A DNA stretch of 43,377 nt from Rhodospirillales bacterium (GCA_028291365.1 JAQGIE010000072.1:1-43377), one strand, 5' to 3'. Positions 7,961-16,434 are shown, counted from the stretch's first letter. A program made the numbers and translations. Notes: generated by a model from the letters alone, not told the origin.

Positions 7961-8845
7961 ATGCGAACGTTTCTTGGTGCCGTCGCGATTGCGGCGACGA
8001 TGTCGATGCCGCTCGTTGCCCGTGCCGCCGATCCCGATTGGCGCGCGGTCGGCGAAGCGATCGGACGCGAAGGCGCGATGCAGCCCGGCGGCGTGTACAA
8101 GATCGGCCTGCCGCGAACCGACCTGCATGTCGTGCTCGACGGCGTCGAGGTAAAGCCGGCCCTGGCGCTCGGATCCTGGCTCGCTTTCGAGCCGATGGGC
8201 AAAGAGGCGATGGTGATGGGCGACCTGGTGCTGACCGAGCAGGAAGTCGCGCCGGTGATGTCGACCCTTCTCGCCGGCGGCCTCACCGTCACCGCCTTGC
8301 ACAATCACGTGCTGCGCGGGCAACCGGCGACGCTGTACCTCCATGTCGGCGGTCATGGTGACGCCGTGTCGCTCGCTCGTGCGCTGCACGCGGCACTCGC
8401 GAAGAGCGCGACGCCGCTGGCGCCGAGCGCGCCGTCCCCCGATGCACCGCTCGGCTTCGACACCGCTTCGTTCGACCAGGCGATCGGCGCAAAGGGCAAG
8501 GCGGCCGGCGGCGTGTGGCAGGTGTCCGTGCCGCGCGCCGAGCCGATCCGCGACAACGGCATGGAGGTGCCCGTCGCGATGGGCGTCGCGACTGCGATCA
8601 ACGTGCAGCCGCTCGCCGATGGACGCGCCGCGACGACCGGCGATTTCGTGCTGCGCACGACCGAGGTCGACGGGGTGGTGCGCGCGTTGCGTGCGGCCAA
8701 CATCGAAGTGACGGCGATCCACAGCCACATGCTCGACGAGGAGCCCCGGCTGATCTTCCTGCATTTCTGGGGCGTCGATCGGCCCGAAGCGTTGTCGCGC
8801 GGCCTCAAGGCGGCGCTCGACGCGACCAAATCGGCGCGCGGTTGA
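7961..8845 (+). CDS. Periplasmic DUF1259 (LppY/LpqO-like) protein, duplicated domain
   Basis: A 294-residue protein with a Sec signal peptide (MRTFLGAVAIAATMSMPLVA, RAAD). The DUF1259 pattern occurs twice: first VYKIGLPRTDLHVVLDGVEV, MVMGDLVLTEQEVAPVMSTL, VTALHNHVL, LYLHVGGHGD (residues 45-140), then VWQVSVPRAEPIRDNGMEVP, TGDFVLRTTEVDGVVRALRA, VTAIHSHMLDEEPRLIFLHF (residues 175-290). The paired His (LHNH, IHSH) and the terminal LHxxG/LHFWG motifs suggest metal sites, but this is inference. It lies 28 bases after chrA with AGAGGAGA before the ATG, so it is the last gene of the chr operon, an association seen elsewhere. Its biochemical role is not known. Confidence 0.85.
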   Translation: MRTFLGAVAIAATMSMPLVARAADPDWRAVGEAIGREGAMQPGGVYKIGLPRTDLHVVLDGVEVKPALALGSWLAFEPMGKEAMVMGDLVLTEQEVAPVMSTLLAGGLTVTALHNHVLRGQPATLYLHVGGHGDAVSLARALHAALAKSATPLAPSAPSPDAPLGFDTASFDQAIGAKGKAAGGVWQVSVPRAEPIRDNGMEVPVAMGVATAINVQPLADGRAATTGDFVLRTTEVDGVVRALRAANIEVTAIHSHMLDEEPRLIFLHFWGVDRPEALSRGLKAALDATKSARG

Positions 8846-8943
8846 TCGCGTCGCATGGGCCGGGAGATCCGAACGATGTCGTCGATGTAAGCGAGCCGAA
8901 AATCGAACCCGCGCAAGAGCGGATTGTCGGACCTGGAACCAAT

Positions 8944-8980
8944 GGGCGGGCGGCGAATTGGCTGGCGTGAACGCCCGCCC
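8944..8980. other. Inverted repeat downstream of the chr operon
   Basis: GGGCGGGCG (8944-8952) and CGCCCGCCC (8972-8980) are perfect complements around a 19-base spacer. There is no T-run, so it is not a standard intrinsic terminator, but it may slow or stabilise the chr transcript end. Confidence 0.4.
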
Positions 8981-9055
8981 TGCATGCGCCGGATTGCGCG
9001 TCGGCCCCGGTAGAACCGGCGGCGGGCTCTTCCGATTTGAAGCAAGGAACGCCGC

Positions 9056-9508
9056 ATGAGCGCCACCGGACTCGACGTCTTCGACAAGACGCTGCACACG
9101 ACCAATCTCTGGCTCGACGACATCATGGCGCGACTGGGGCCCGACCGGCGCGTCGCCTGGAAGGTACTTTCGGTGGTGCTGCGCACCGTGCGCGATCGGG
9201 TGCCGGTCGAGGTCGCGGCCCATCTCGGCGCCGAGCTGCCGCTCCTGGTACGCGGCGCCTATTATGACCAGTTCGCACCGGCAAAACGGGCGCCGAAATA
9301 CGATCTCGACGGCTTCGTCGAACGGGTCGCCGCCCAGCTTTCGGATACGCGTCCGGTCGATCCGGTCCTGGCGATGCAGGCCGTGTTCGTCACGCTCGGG
9401 CGCCACATCGAACACGGCCAGGTCGCGAAGCTGCAGGAGGTCCTGCCGCACGATCTGCGCGAATTCTGGCAGGCGGCCGAACTGGCGGCCGAGCCGCTGC
9501 CGGCCTGA
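9056..9508 (+). CDS. DUF2267 family protein
   Basis: A 150-residue soluble helical protein. The DUF2267 pattern is clear: FDKTLHTTNLWLDDIMARLG, AWKVLSVVLRTVRDRVPVEV, AHLGAELPLLVRGAYYDQF, and a second helical unit FVERVAAQLSDTRPVDPVLA followed by LQEVLPHDLREFW. The family has two related helical units and no established enzyme activity; members are often found with stress genes. AAGGAACGCC precedes the ATG. It stands alone, ending 2 bases before the stop of the convergent GntR gene. No link with the chr or mdc genes can be shown. Confidence 0.8.
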   Translation: MSATGLDVFDKTLHTTNLWLDDIMARLGPDRRVAWKVLSVVLRTVRDRVPVEVAAHLGAELPLLVRGAYYDQFAPAKRAPKYDLDGFVERVAAQLSDTRPVDPVLAMQAVFVTLGRHIEHGQVAKLQEVLPHDLREFWQAAELAAEPLPA

Positions 9509-9510
9509 AA

Positions 9511-10197
9511 TCAGCCCTCGGTGGCGTGGGCCGCGATGTAGCGGTCGAGCGCGCTCGCCGCATTCAGCATATGCGCGCGCATCCGGCGCGCAGCCTCCTC
9601 GCCGTCGCCCTGCGAGATGGCCTGCATCACGCCGTCATGCTCATCCCGCGAGCGGACGATACGATCATCCTGCCGCAGTTGAGTCCGGCGGAATGCCGTG
9701 AGCCTCGTGCGAATGGCGATTGCCTGTTCGGCGAGGAAGCTGTTGTGGGTGGCGCGGTAGATGCTTTCGTGGAACTCGCGATTGAACGTGTCATACGCGT
9801 CATAGTCGCCGGCCTCGACCATCGCTTTCGAGGCGTCGTGCAGTTGCAGGAGATGGCTGCGCTCGAGCGGCGTCATGCGGTAGGTCGCGAGCCGTACGCA
9901 CAAGGCTTCGATCTCGGCCATCGTCTCGAACATATCCATGATCCGCGCAGCCGTGATGCGCGTGACGACGACTCCGCGGCGCGGCCGCATCTCGACCAGG
10001 CCGCTCACCGCGAGCTGACGCAGCGCCTCGCGAACCGGTGTGCGCGAGGCGCCGAAACGATCGGCGAGTTGCTGTTCGTCGAGGGCGGCGCCGGCCGGCA
10101 GCACGCCGGCGGCGATCTCGTCGGTCAGCGCATTGCGGATACGGTCGGACAGCAGCGCCCGTTCTTCGCCCATCTCCTCGTCAATCGCCGTCAACAT
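9511..10197 (-). CDS. GntR-family (FCD) regulator, probably of the mdc operon
   Basis: A 228-residue repressor-type protein. Residues 15-75 form the winged helix-turn-helix (LSDRIRNALTDEIAAGVLPA, EQQLADRFGASRTPVREALR, LVEMRPRRGVVV). Residues 85-220 form an all-helical FCD ligand/metal domain (FETMAEIEALCVRLA; YDTFNREFHESIYRATHN; RDEHDGVMQAISQGDGEEAA), including the acidic and His residues that usually hold a metal and a carboxylate ligand. It is transcribed divergently from mdcA across a 203-base spacer containing a perfect 14-base palindrome, so it most likely controls malonate decarboxylase, perhaps with malonate as effector. Well-studied mdc operons use a LysR-type MdcR or other GntR proteins; the effector here is inferred. 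Confidence 0.88.
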   Translation of the reverse strand: MLTAIDEEMGEERALLSDRIRNALTDEIAAGVLPAGAALDEQQLADRFGASRTPVREALRQLAVSGLVEMRPRRGVVVTRITAARIMDMFETMAEIEALCVRLATYRMTPLERSHLLQLHDASKAMVEAGDYDAYDTFNREFHESIYRATHNSFLAEQAIAIRTRLTAFRRTQLRQDDRIVRSRDEHDGVMQAISQGDGEEAARRMRAHMLNAASALDRYIAAHATEG

Positions 10198-10269
10198 TGC
10201 CCCGCCTCAGCCTCCCGGTACGCGACCAAAAATAGCGCTTCGCGCGTTCCAGGGAACAGCCAGGCGTTG

Positions 10270-10283
10270 CATGCCGCGGCATG
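10270..10283. promoter_or_regulatory. Perfect palindrome in the gntR-mdcA spacer, candidate operator
   Basis: CATGCCGCGGCATG is identical on both strands. It lies 73 bases upstream of the GntR start and 118 bases upstream of mdcA. Two related AT-richer words, GTATGCAC (10331-10338) and GTATACATG (10362-10370), lie nearer mdcA and are weaker alternatives. Confidence 0.45.
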
Positions 10284-10400
10284 AAAATACCCGACCTATG
10301 TTTCCTTGACGCTGCCGTAGTTGCCAGAGTGTATGCACAGAGTTGACTTCTAGCCAATCACGTATACATGGCCCGGGGACGGACCCCTGCGGAGAAGCCA

Positions 10401-12047
10401 ATGAAAGCGTGGGCAACACAGAAGGCGACCCGGGCGGCCCGCATCGAGGCCGGATCGCGCTACGCACGCGGAAAAGCGGTCGCCGCCGCGGATCTGCCCC
10501 GCTTCCTCGACGCGGTGCTTCGGCCGGGCGACCGGGTCTGTCTCGAAGGCGATAATCAGAAGCAGGCCGATCTTCTCGCCACGGCGCTTGCCGATGTCGA
10601 TCCGGCGAAGATCCACGACCTGCACATGGTGCAGTCGGGCGTGGTGCTGCCCGCGCATCTCGACATTTTCGAAAAGGGAATCGCGCGCCGGCTCGACTAT
10701 TCCTATTCCGGTCCGCAAGCGGCGCGGATCGCGCGCATGTTGTTCAGCGGCCAGATCGAGCTCGGCGCGGTTCACACCTATCTCGAACTCTTTGCCCGCT
10801 ACTTCGTCGACCTCACCCCCAACGTCGCGCTGATCGCGGCGGTGAGCGCCGACGTGGCGGGCAATCTCTATACCGGGCCCAACACCGAGGACACGCCGAC
10901 CATTGTCGAGGCGACGAGTTTCAAAGGCGGTCTCGTCATCGCGCAGGTGAAGGAGATCGTCGACCAGGTGCCGCGCGTCGACATCCCCGGCGACCAGGTT
11001 CATTTCGTCGTCGAGGCGGGCAAGCCCTTCTACGTCGAACCGCTTTTCACCCGCGACCCCGCTGCCATCACCGAGACCCAGATCCTGACCGCGATGCTCG
11101 CGATCAAGGGCCTCTACGCGCCGTACGGCGTGCGCCGGCTCAATCACGGCATCGGCTTCAACACCGCCGCAATCGAACTCCTGTTGCCCACCTACGGCGA
11201 GACGCTGGGTCTCAAGGGCAAGGTTTGCACCCATTGGGCGCTCAATCCGCATCCGACGCTGATCCCCGCGATCGAGGCCGGCTGGGTCGAGCAGATCCAC
11301 TGCTTCGGCTCGGAGGTGGGGATGGAGGATTACATCGCCGCCCGCTCGGACATTTTCTTCACCGGACTCGACGGGTCGCTGCGCTCGAACCGCGCCTTCT
11401 GTCAGACCGCCGGACTCTATGCGTGCGACATGTTCATCGGCTCGACGCTGCAGATCGATCTCGCGGGCCACAGCTCGACGGTAACGGCGAGCCGCATGGC
11501 CGGCTTTGGCGGCGCGCCCAACATGGGATCCGACCCGCGCGGGCGACGACATTCGAGCGAACCCTGGCTGAAAGCCGGCGCCGAGGCGGACCCCGATACG
11601 CACCCTCACCTGCGACGCGGCCGCAAGCTCGTCGTCCAGATCGGCGAGACGTTCGGCGACCAGAACGTGCCGTTGTTCGTCGAGCGGCTGGAGGCGCTGA
11701 CGCTGGCCGAGAAACTCGACCTCGATCTCGCGCCCGTCATGATCTACGGCGACGACGTCACCCACATCGTCACCGAGGAAGGGATCGCCAACCTTCTTCT
11801 TTGCCGCGACCGCGACGAGCGCGAGCAGGCGATCCGGGGCATCGCCGGCTACACCGACATCGGTCGCGGCCGCGACCGCAAGATGGTGGAGCGGCTGCGC
11901 GAGCGCGGCGTCATCCGCCGCCCGGAGGATCTCGGCATCGATCCGTTGGATGCGGACCGAAGGCTGCTCGCGGCGCGTTCGATCAAGGATCTGATGCTCG
12001 CCTCGGGCGGGCTCTACCGGCCGCCGAGCCGGTTCCGGAATTGGTGA
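10401..12047 (+). CDS. mdcA: Malonate decarboxylase alpha subunit (acetyl-S-ACP:malonate ACP transferase)
   Basis: A 548-residue CoA-transferase-like subunit that moves the acyl carrier protein from acetate to malonate, releasing acetate. The family runs through the whole length: DRVCLEGDNQKQADLLA, HDLHMVQSGVVLPAHLDIF, ARYFVDLTPNVALIAAVSAD, ATSFKGGLVIAQV, YGVRRLNHGIGFNTAAIELL, THWALNPHPTLIPAIEAGWV, CFGSEVGMEDYIAARSDIFF, MAGFGGAPNMGSDPRGRRH. The ATG at 10401 is preferred over 10368 because GGAG lies 6-10 bases before it and MKAWATQKATRAARI resembles the family start. It is the first gene of mdcACDEGB; the next gene starts 14 bases later. Confidence 0.95.
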   Translation: MKAWATQKATRAARIEAGSRYARGKAVAAADLPRFLDAVLRPGDRVCLEGDNQKQADLLATALADVDPAKIHDLHMVQSGVVLPAHLDIFEKGIARRLDYSYSGPQAARIARMLFSGQIELGAVHTYLELFARYFVDLTPNVALIAAVSADVAGNLYTGPNTEDTPTIVEATSFKGGLVIAQVKEIVDQVPRVDIPGDQVHFVVEAGKPFYVEPLFTRDPAAITETQILTAMLAIKGLYAPYGVRRLNHGIGFNTAAIELLLPTYGETLGLKGKVCTHWALNPHPTLIPAIEAGWVEQIHCFGSEVGMEDYIAARSDIFFTGLDGSLRSNRAFCQTAGLYACDMFIGSTLQIDLAGHSSTVTASRMAGFGGAPNMGSDPRGRRHSSEPWLKAGAEADPDTHPHLRRGRKLVVQIGETFGDQNVPLFVERLEALTLAEKLDLDLAPVMIYGDDVTHIVTEEGIANLLLCRDRDEREQAIRGIAGYTDIGRGRDRKMVERLRERGVIRRPEDLGIDPLDADRRLLAARSIKDLMLASGGLYRPPSRFRNW

Positions 12048-12061
12048 GCGGAGGACAAACC

Positions 12062-12379
12062 ATGGAGAGGCTGACTTTCACGCTCGCCGCCGCCAAGCAG
12101 GCGGGCGGCCTCCGGCAGCAGGCGATCATCGGCGTCGTCGCGTCGGGCAATCTCGAGGTGATGCTGGAACGAAGCGCGCCGTCCGGGACGTGCACGTTCG
12201 AGATCGAAACTGCGGCGCACGGGTTCGGCGCGGTGTGGGAAGCGGTGCTCAACGACTTTGTCGCACGCCGCGCCGCGGGCGGCCTGCGCATCACGATCAA
12301 TGACGGCGGTGCGCGTCCCGACACGGTCGCGCTGCGTCTCGCCCAAGGCGTTCGCCTGATCGAGGGAGACGAGGCATGA
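12062..12379 (+). CDS. mdcC: Malonate decarboxylase acyl carrier protein (delta subunit)
   Basis: A 105-residue carrier protein. In this family a serine near residue 25-31 carries the 2'-(5''-phosphoribosyl)-3'-dephospho-CoA arm; S28 in GVVASGNLEVM fits. The rest (FEIETAAHGFGAVWEAVLND, LRITINDGGARPDTVALRLA) is the usual MdcC fold. The ATG at 12062 follows GGAGG by seven bases. It overlaps mdcD by 4 bases (ATGA). The length is normal. Confidence 0.93.
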   Translation: MERLTFTLAAAKQAGGLRQQAIIGVVASGNLEVMLERSAPSGTCTFEIETAAHGFGAVWEAVLNDFVARRAAGGLRITINDGGARPDTVALRLAQGVRLIEGDEA

Positions 12380-13296
12380 GCGTCATCTCCGCGCTCCGCA
12401 ATGAAACGACGAGCTGGTACGAGGCGAGCGCGCGGCAGCGCATCGACGCGCTGGTCGATCGCGGCAGTCTCACCGAATTCGTCGGACCCGCCGCACGCGA
12501 GACCAGCCCGCATCTCGCGATCTTTGGCCTGCCGACGCAGCTCGACGACGGCATCGTCGTCGGTGAAGCGGCGCTCGACGGGCGTGCCGTGCTGGTGGCG
12601 GCGCAGGAAGGCCGCTTCATGGGCGGCGCGTTCGGCGAAGTGCACGGCGCCAAACTCGTCGGCCTGCTGCGCGCCGCCCGCGCCACGCGCCGCGACGTGC
12701 TGATCTGCTTCGACACGGGCGGCGTGCGGCTGCAGGAAGCCAATGCGGGCGAGCTCGCCATCGCCGAGATCATCCGCGCGCTGGTGCTGGCCCGGCTCGC
12801 CGGCGTGCAGGTCGTCGGGCTGATCGGGGGTCGCGCCGGCTGTTACGGCGGTGGCGGTCTCATCGCGGCCTGCTGCTCCACCTTGATCGTCACCGAACAG
12901 GGGCGGATCAGCGTCACTGGCCCGGAAGTGATCGAAACCAACAAGGGCGTCGAAGAGTTCGACTCCAAGGACCGCGCCTTCGTCTGGCGCACGATGGGCG
13001 GCAAGCATCGCTATCTGATCGGCGGCGCCGATCGCCTCGTCGCGGACAGCGCGGCCGCGTTTCGTGCGGCGGCAATCGGTGCGCTGTCGTCACCGACGGT
13101 GCTCGATGCCGGCACGCTCGACGCCGAGCAGGCGCGTCTGGAACGGCGCCTGGCGCGCTTCGGTACGGCGGAAGACGCGACCGAGATCTGGTCGGCGCTC
13201 GGCATCGATCCGGTCGACGACCTGCCGGCGCTCGACGAGTCGTCGTTCCTGGCGCGCGCCGGCGGCAAACGGGAGAGCGCCGATGGAGCTCGATGA
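12376..13296 (+). CDS. mdcD: Malonate decarboxylase beta subunit (biotin-independent)
   Basis: A 306-residue carboxyltransferase-like subunit. With MdcE it decarboxylates malonyl-S-ACP to acetyl-S-ACP and CO2. Crotonase-type features are visible: YEASARQRIDALVDRGSLTE, AALDGRAVLVAAQEGRFMGG, CFDTGGVRLQEANAGELAIA, and the oxyanion-hole loop GGRAGCYGGGGLIAACCSTL followed by GRISVTGPEVIETNKGVEEF. It is slightly longer than some homologues because of a C-terminal tail. Its end overlaps the mdcE start by 14 bases, consistent with coupled synthesis of the two subunits. Confidence 0.94.
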   Translation: MSVISALRNETTSWYEASARQRIDALVDRGSLTEFVGPAARETSPHLAIFGLPTQLDDGIVVGEAALDGRAVLVAAQEGRFMGGAFGEVHGAKLVGLLRAARATRRDVLICFDTGGVRLQEANAGELAIAEIIRALVLARLAGVQVVGLIGGRAGCYGGGGLIAACCSTLIVTEQGRISVTGPEVIETNKGVEEFDSKDRAFVWRTMGGKHRYLIGGADRLVADSAAAFRAAAIGALSSPTVLDAGTLDAEQARLERRLARFGTAEDATEIWSALGIDPVDDLPALDESSFLARAGGKRESADGAR

Positions 13297-14005
13297 CATT
13301 CTCGCCTCGCTGTTTCCGGCGGGGCACGAGGTGCGCGTCGCGCACGGGCGGATCGCCGGTCACGGCGTGCTGCGCGACGGGCGACGCATCCACGTGGTCG
13401 GCCTGGCGGACGGCATCGCGCTCGGCGTCGAAGATGCCGCTTCGCTGGCGGCGCAGGTGCTGGCGATCGCACGACAGACCGACGCTGCGCCGATCCTGAT
13501 GCCGATCGACTCGTCGAGCCAGCGCATGAGCCGGCGCGACGAGCTGCTCGGCCTCAACGAGTATCTCGCGCATCTCGCCAAATCGCTGCTGCTCGCCGAG
13601 CAGGCGGGCCATCGCACCATCGGGCTTCTGTATGGCGGCAGCGCCGCGGGCGCCTTCATCGCGACCGCGCTCGCGACCGGCACGCTCGTCGCACTGCCGG
13701 GCGCGCATCCCGAAGTGATGGACCTGCCGTCGATGGCGCGCGTCACCAAGCTCTCGCTCGACGTGCTGCGCGAAAAGGCGAAGGCCACGCCCGTGTTCGC
13801 GCCGGGGCTCGACAATCTCGCGCGCACCGGCGCGGTGCATGCGACCTGGGATCCGGCGCAGCCGTTGACGGCTCAACTCGAAGCGCTGCTCGCGGAACCG
13901 GCAGGTGACGACGCGCGCGACCTGTTGGGACAGCAGCGGCAGGGCCGCCCCAAAGCAGCGGCCATTGCCGCGCGCGTCGTGCACGAGGCGACCCGCGGTG
14001 GCTGA
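13283..14005 (+). CDS. mdcE: Malonate decarboxylase gamma subunit
   Basis: A 240-residue partner of MdcD. Visible features are VHAR-like catalytic core segments: HGRIAGHGVLRDGRRIHVVG, DGIALGVEDAASLAAQVLAI, PILMPIDSSSQRMSRRDELL, GLNEYLAHLAKSLLLAEQAG, GLLYGGSAAGAFIATALATG and ALPGAHPEVMDLPSMARVTK. The GGSAAGA loop should form the oxyanion hole facing MdcD. The ATG at 13283 has GGGAGAG upstream, inside the end of mdcD. The next gene (mdcG) starts inside its 3' end. Confidence 0.93.
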   Translation: MELDDILASLFPAGHEVRVAHGRIAGHGVLRDGRRIHVVGLADGIALGVEDAASLAAQVLAIARQTDAAPILMPIDSSSQRMSRRDELLGLNEYLAHLAKSLLLAEQAGHRTIGLLYGGSAAGAFIATALATGTLVALPGAHPEVMDLPSMARVTKLSLDVLREKAKATPVFAPGLDNLARTGAVHATWDPAQPLTAQLEALLAEPAGDDARDLLGQQRQGRPKAAAIAARVVHEATRGG

Positions 14006-14636
14006 GAAGCTGCGACGGCACGATCTCGTCTGGATCGAGCCGTCGGTTTGGGCCGCGGCGATTGCCGGTGCGGACGAACCGTTGCTGCGCGATTGGGCGC
14101 GCCGCGACTGGCCGCTGGTGGTGCGGCGTCCGACCTGTGCCGATGAGCCGGGCCTCGTGCCGGTCGGGCTGCCGTTGCCGCCAGACGCCGGCAAGAAACG
14201 GCTGGCGTTTTCGTTTGCTGCCGGCGCCATCGGCCGCGTCGCGCCGCCGCCATTTCTCGCCGATGCGGCTTGGTCGGCGCCGGCAAGCTGGCGCACATGC
14301 AGCGATCGTCTGCTGCGCGCCGATGCACAGGTGCGGGTCTATGGCAGTCTCGCCTGGCAGCATCTGACCGGACTTCCTTATCTCGCCGCCGGTTCGGATC
14401 TCGATCTTCTGTGGCGGTGGCGCGACGCGGCGACGACGCAGGCGCTGCTGGCCGAGCTGCGCGCGATCGAGCGCGTCGCACCGATGCGCATCGACGGCGA
14501 GCTGATCGCGGCCGACGACACCGCTGTTCACTGGCGCGAATTGCTGTCCGGCGCCGACGACGTGCTTGGCAAGCGCTCGGACAGGATTGTCAGCGTGCGT
14601 CGCGATGCCTTCCTTGCCGGGTGTATCGACGCATGA
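13998..14636 (+). CDS. mdcG: Phosphoribosyl-dephospho-CoA transferase (malonate decarboxylase holo-ACP synthase)
   Basis: A 212-residue nucleotidyltransferase-like enzyme that attaches the prosthetic arm to MdcC. Characteristic segments are LRRHDLVWIEPSVW near the N-terminus, ARRDWPLVVRRP, the nucleotidyltransferase motif VRVYGSLAWQHLTGLPYLAA-GSDLDLLW with its Asp pair, and IDGELIAADDTAVHWRELL. No ATG fits: the GTG at 13998 overlaps the mdcE stop by 8 bases and gives the expected N-terminus (VAEKLRRHDLVW), so I take it as the start. The ATG ending the gene region starts mdcB with a 4-base overlap. Confidence 0.9.
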   Translation: MAEKLRRHDLVWIEPSVWAAAIAGADEPLLRDWARRDWPLVVRRPTCADEPGLVPVGLPLPPDAGKKRLAFSFAAGAIGRVAPPPFLADAAWSAPASWRTCSDRLLRADAQVRVYGSLAWQHLTGLPYLAAGSDLDLLWRWRDAATTQALLAELRAIERVAPMRIDGELIAADDTAVHWRELLSGADDVLGKRSDRIVSVRRDAFLAGCIDA

Positions 14637-15490
14637 ACACGCTGCGCCAGCAATCGCGGCACCGCGCGCCTGGCGTTGCAGCGGAAATCATCGGCGCGTG
14701 CGCGGTTCGCGCGCTCCATCTCGAACTCGACACCTATCCGAAGCCGGGCCTCGTCAGTCCCGTCGATGCCGGCGCGCATGCCGACATGGATGCGGCGCTG
14801 CTTCGCCGCAGCGCCGACGTGCTCGGCCCGTTCTTCGTCGAACTCGCCGTCGCCGGCGCGGCGGGCGCCGAGATGGATCGGCTGCGCGTCATCGGCCTCG
14901 ACGCCGAGCGCGCGATGCTGCACGCGACCGGCGGCATCAACACGCATCGCGGCGCGATCTTCGGCCTCGGCCTGCTGACCGCTGCGGCAGGATTCCGGAG
15001 CCGCTATGGCGGCCCTGCCCGGCTCGGCCGGATTGTCGCCGACCGCTGGGGCGACGCCATTCTCGACGGGCCGGTCCTGCTGCGCAGCCATGGCGCAGAG
15101 GTCGGACGACGCTATGGCGCCGGCGGTGCCCGCATGGAAGCGGCGGCTGGATTTCCCTCGGTCTATCGCATTGCCCTGCCCGCGCTCGCGGACGGCGAAC
15201 GGCTGCATGCGGCCGACCCCGAGATCGCCCGGATCCAGGCGTGCTTCGCGCTCATCGCCACCGTCGAAGACACCAATCTTCTGCATCGCGGCGGTCGCGA
15301 CGGGCTCGTCTTTGCGCGCCGCGAAGCCGAAGCCTTCCTCGCTGCCGGCGGTGTCGGCGACGCTGGATGGCGAAGCCGTGCCATCGCAACGCACGCCGCC
15401 TTCGTTGCGCGCAATCTCAGCCCGGGCGGTGCAGCGGACCTGCTGGCGATGGCGCTGTTCGTGCGCGCCGTGGATCCGCCCAGCCGCTAA
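14633..15490 (+). CDS. mdcB: Triphosphoribosyl-dephospho-CoA synthase
   Basis: A 285-residue CitG/MdcB-family enzyme making the prosthetic group precursor 2'-(5''-triphosphoribosyl)-3'-dephospho-CoA from ATP and dephospho-CoA. The family motifs are LHLELDTYPKPGLVSPVDAG, HADMDAALLRRSADVLGPFF, ATGGINTHRGAIFGLGLLTA, AGGARMEAAAGFPSVYRIAL and ATVEDTNLLHRGGRDGLVFA. It starts inside the mdcG stop (ATGA) and is the last gene of the run. Its stop codon overlaps that of the convergent oxidoreductase gene, so no room is left for mdcH or transporter genes. Confidence 0.93.
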   Translation: MNTLRQQSRHRAPGVAAEIIGACAVRALHLELDTYPKPGLVSPVDAGAHADMDAALLRRSADVLGPFFVELAVAGAAGAEMDRLRVIGLDAERAMLHATGGINTHRGAIFGLGLLTAAAGFRSRYGGPARLGRIVADRWGDAILDGPVLLRSHGAEVGRRYGAGGARMEAAAGFPSVYRIALPALADGERLHAADPEIARIQACFALIATVEDTNLLHRGGRDGLVFARREAEAFLAAGGVGDAGWRSRAIATHAAFVARNLSPGGAADLLAMALFVRAVDPPSR

Positions 15491-16434
15491 CGCGCGCGTA
15501 GCACGATCTTGCCAAGCACATGCCCGGCGGCGAGGCGTTCATGCGCCTTGGCAGCCTCGGCAAGCAGATACGAAGCGGCGATCACAATTTCGAGCTTCGA
15601 CGCCTGGATGGCTTGATCGAGGCGCTCGAACTCGGCGACTCCGGCAACCGCGTCGTAGGGTGTGATGGTGATGCCGTGCCGGGGCTTCGGCTCGGGCTCG
15701 ACCCCGTTGGGATAGGCGAGCCGGCCGCCCTCGCGCACCGCATCGAGGCAGCGCTCGAGCGCATCGCCGCCCGCGAACGCCAGCACCGCATCGACACCGG
15801 TGCGGGCGAAGCGGCGTGCCACTGCCGCGATGTCGTCGCGCCGCCCGTCAACGGCAACGTCGGCGCCGAGCCGGCGGACCAGCGCCACACCGTCCTCGCC
15901 GGTCGCGGTGGCGAGCACGCGGGCTTCTCGCAGCTTGGCGAACTGCACGGCGACGGTACCGACGCCGCCGGCGGCGCCGTGGATGATCACAGACTCGCCT
16001 CGCCTCAGAAGCAGGTGGTCGTCGATCCCTTGCAGCGCCGTGAGGCCGCTGACCGGCACCGCGCCGGCATGCGCCAGGTCGAGCGGTTCGGGCACGCGCG
16101 CGACGGTGGATGACGGGACCGCGACATACTCGGCGTAGAAGCCGCCCTTTGGATTGTCCCACGCGAAGGCATAGACCTCGTCGCCGAGCTTGAACCGGCC
16201 GACGTTGGCGCCGAGCGCGGCGATGTTGCCGGAGCCGTCGGAGCCGAGCACGAGCGGGAACTGCACCTCCCGGTCACCAGGCTGCCAACCCTCGCGCATA
16301 TCGGCATCCCACACCCCGACACCGGCAGTATGCACCGCGATCAAAACCTCGTCGGCGTCGGGGATCGGTACGGGCACGGTGTGCAGCGTCAGCACCTCCG
16401 GTCCGCCGAAGCGATCGAGCGCCGCCGCGCGCAT
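15487..16434 (-). CDS. NADPH:quinone oxidoreductase-like MDR family protein
   Basis: A 315-residue zinc-free medium-chain reductase. The start MRAAALDRFGGPEVLTLHTV is the classical quinone-oxidoreductase N-terminus, which fixes the start at 16434. The catalytic-domain helix is AVPVSGLTALQGIDDHLLL, and the Rossmann motif is IIHGAAGGVGTVAVQFAKL (about residue 145). It likely reduces quinones, enones or other electrophiles with NADPH. It is convergent with mdcB (stops overlap by 4 bases) and divergent from the aldo/keto reductase across 418 bases that hold two FNR/FixK-like boxes. Confidence 0.88.
   Translation of the reverse strand: MRAAALDRFGGPEVLTLHTVPVPIPDADEVLIAVHTAGVGVWDADMREGWQPGDREVQFPLVLGSDGSGNIAALGANVGRFKLGDEVYAFAWDNPKGGFYAEYVAVPSSTVARVPEPLDLAHAGAVPVSGLTALQGIDDHLLLRRGESVIIHGAAGGVGTVAVQFAKLREARVLATATGEDGVALVRRLGADVAVDGRRDDIAAVARRFARTGVDAVLAFAGGDALERCLDAVREGGRLAYPNGVEPEPKPRHGITITPYDAVAGVAEFERLDQAIQASKLEIVIAASYLLAEAAKAHERLAAGHVLGKIVLRAR

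Noticed and set aside
6571-8304. 577-codon minus-strand open frame
   Set aside because: Shadow of chrA and the DUF1259 gene; translation is Arg/Gln/His-rich with no fold.
10343-10368. TTGACT/TATACA promoter for mdcA
   Set aside because: The spacing of 14 bases is too short for a standard promoter, so I do not list it.
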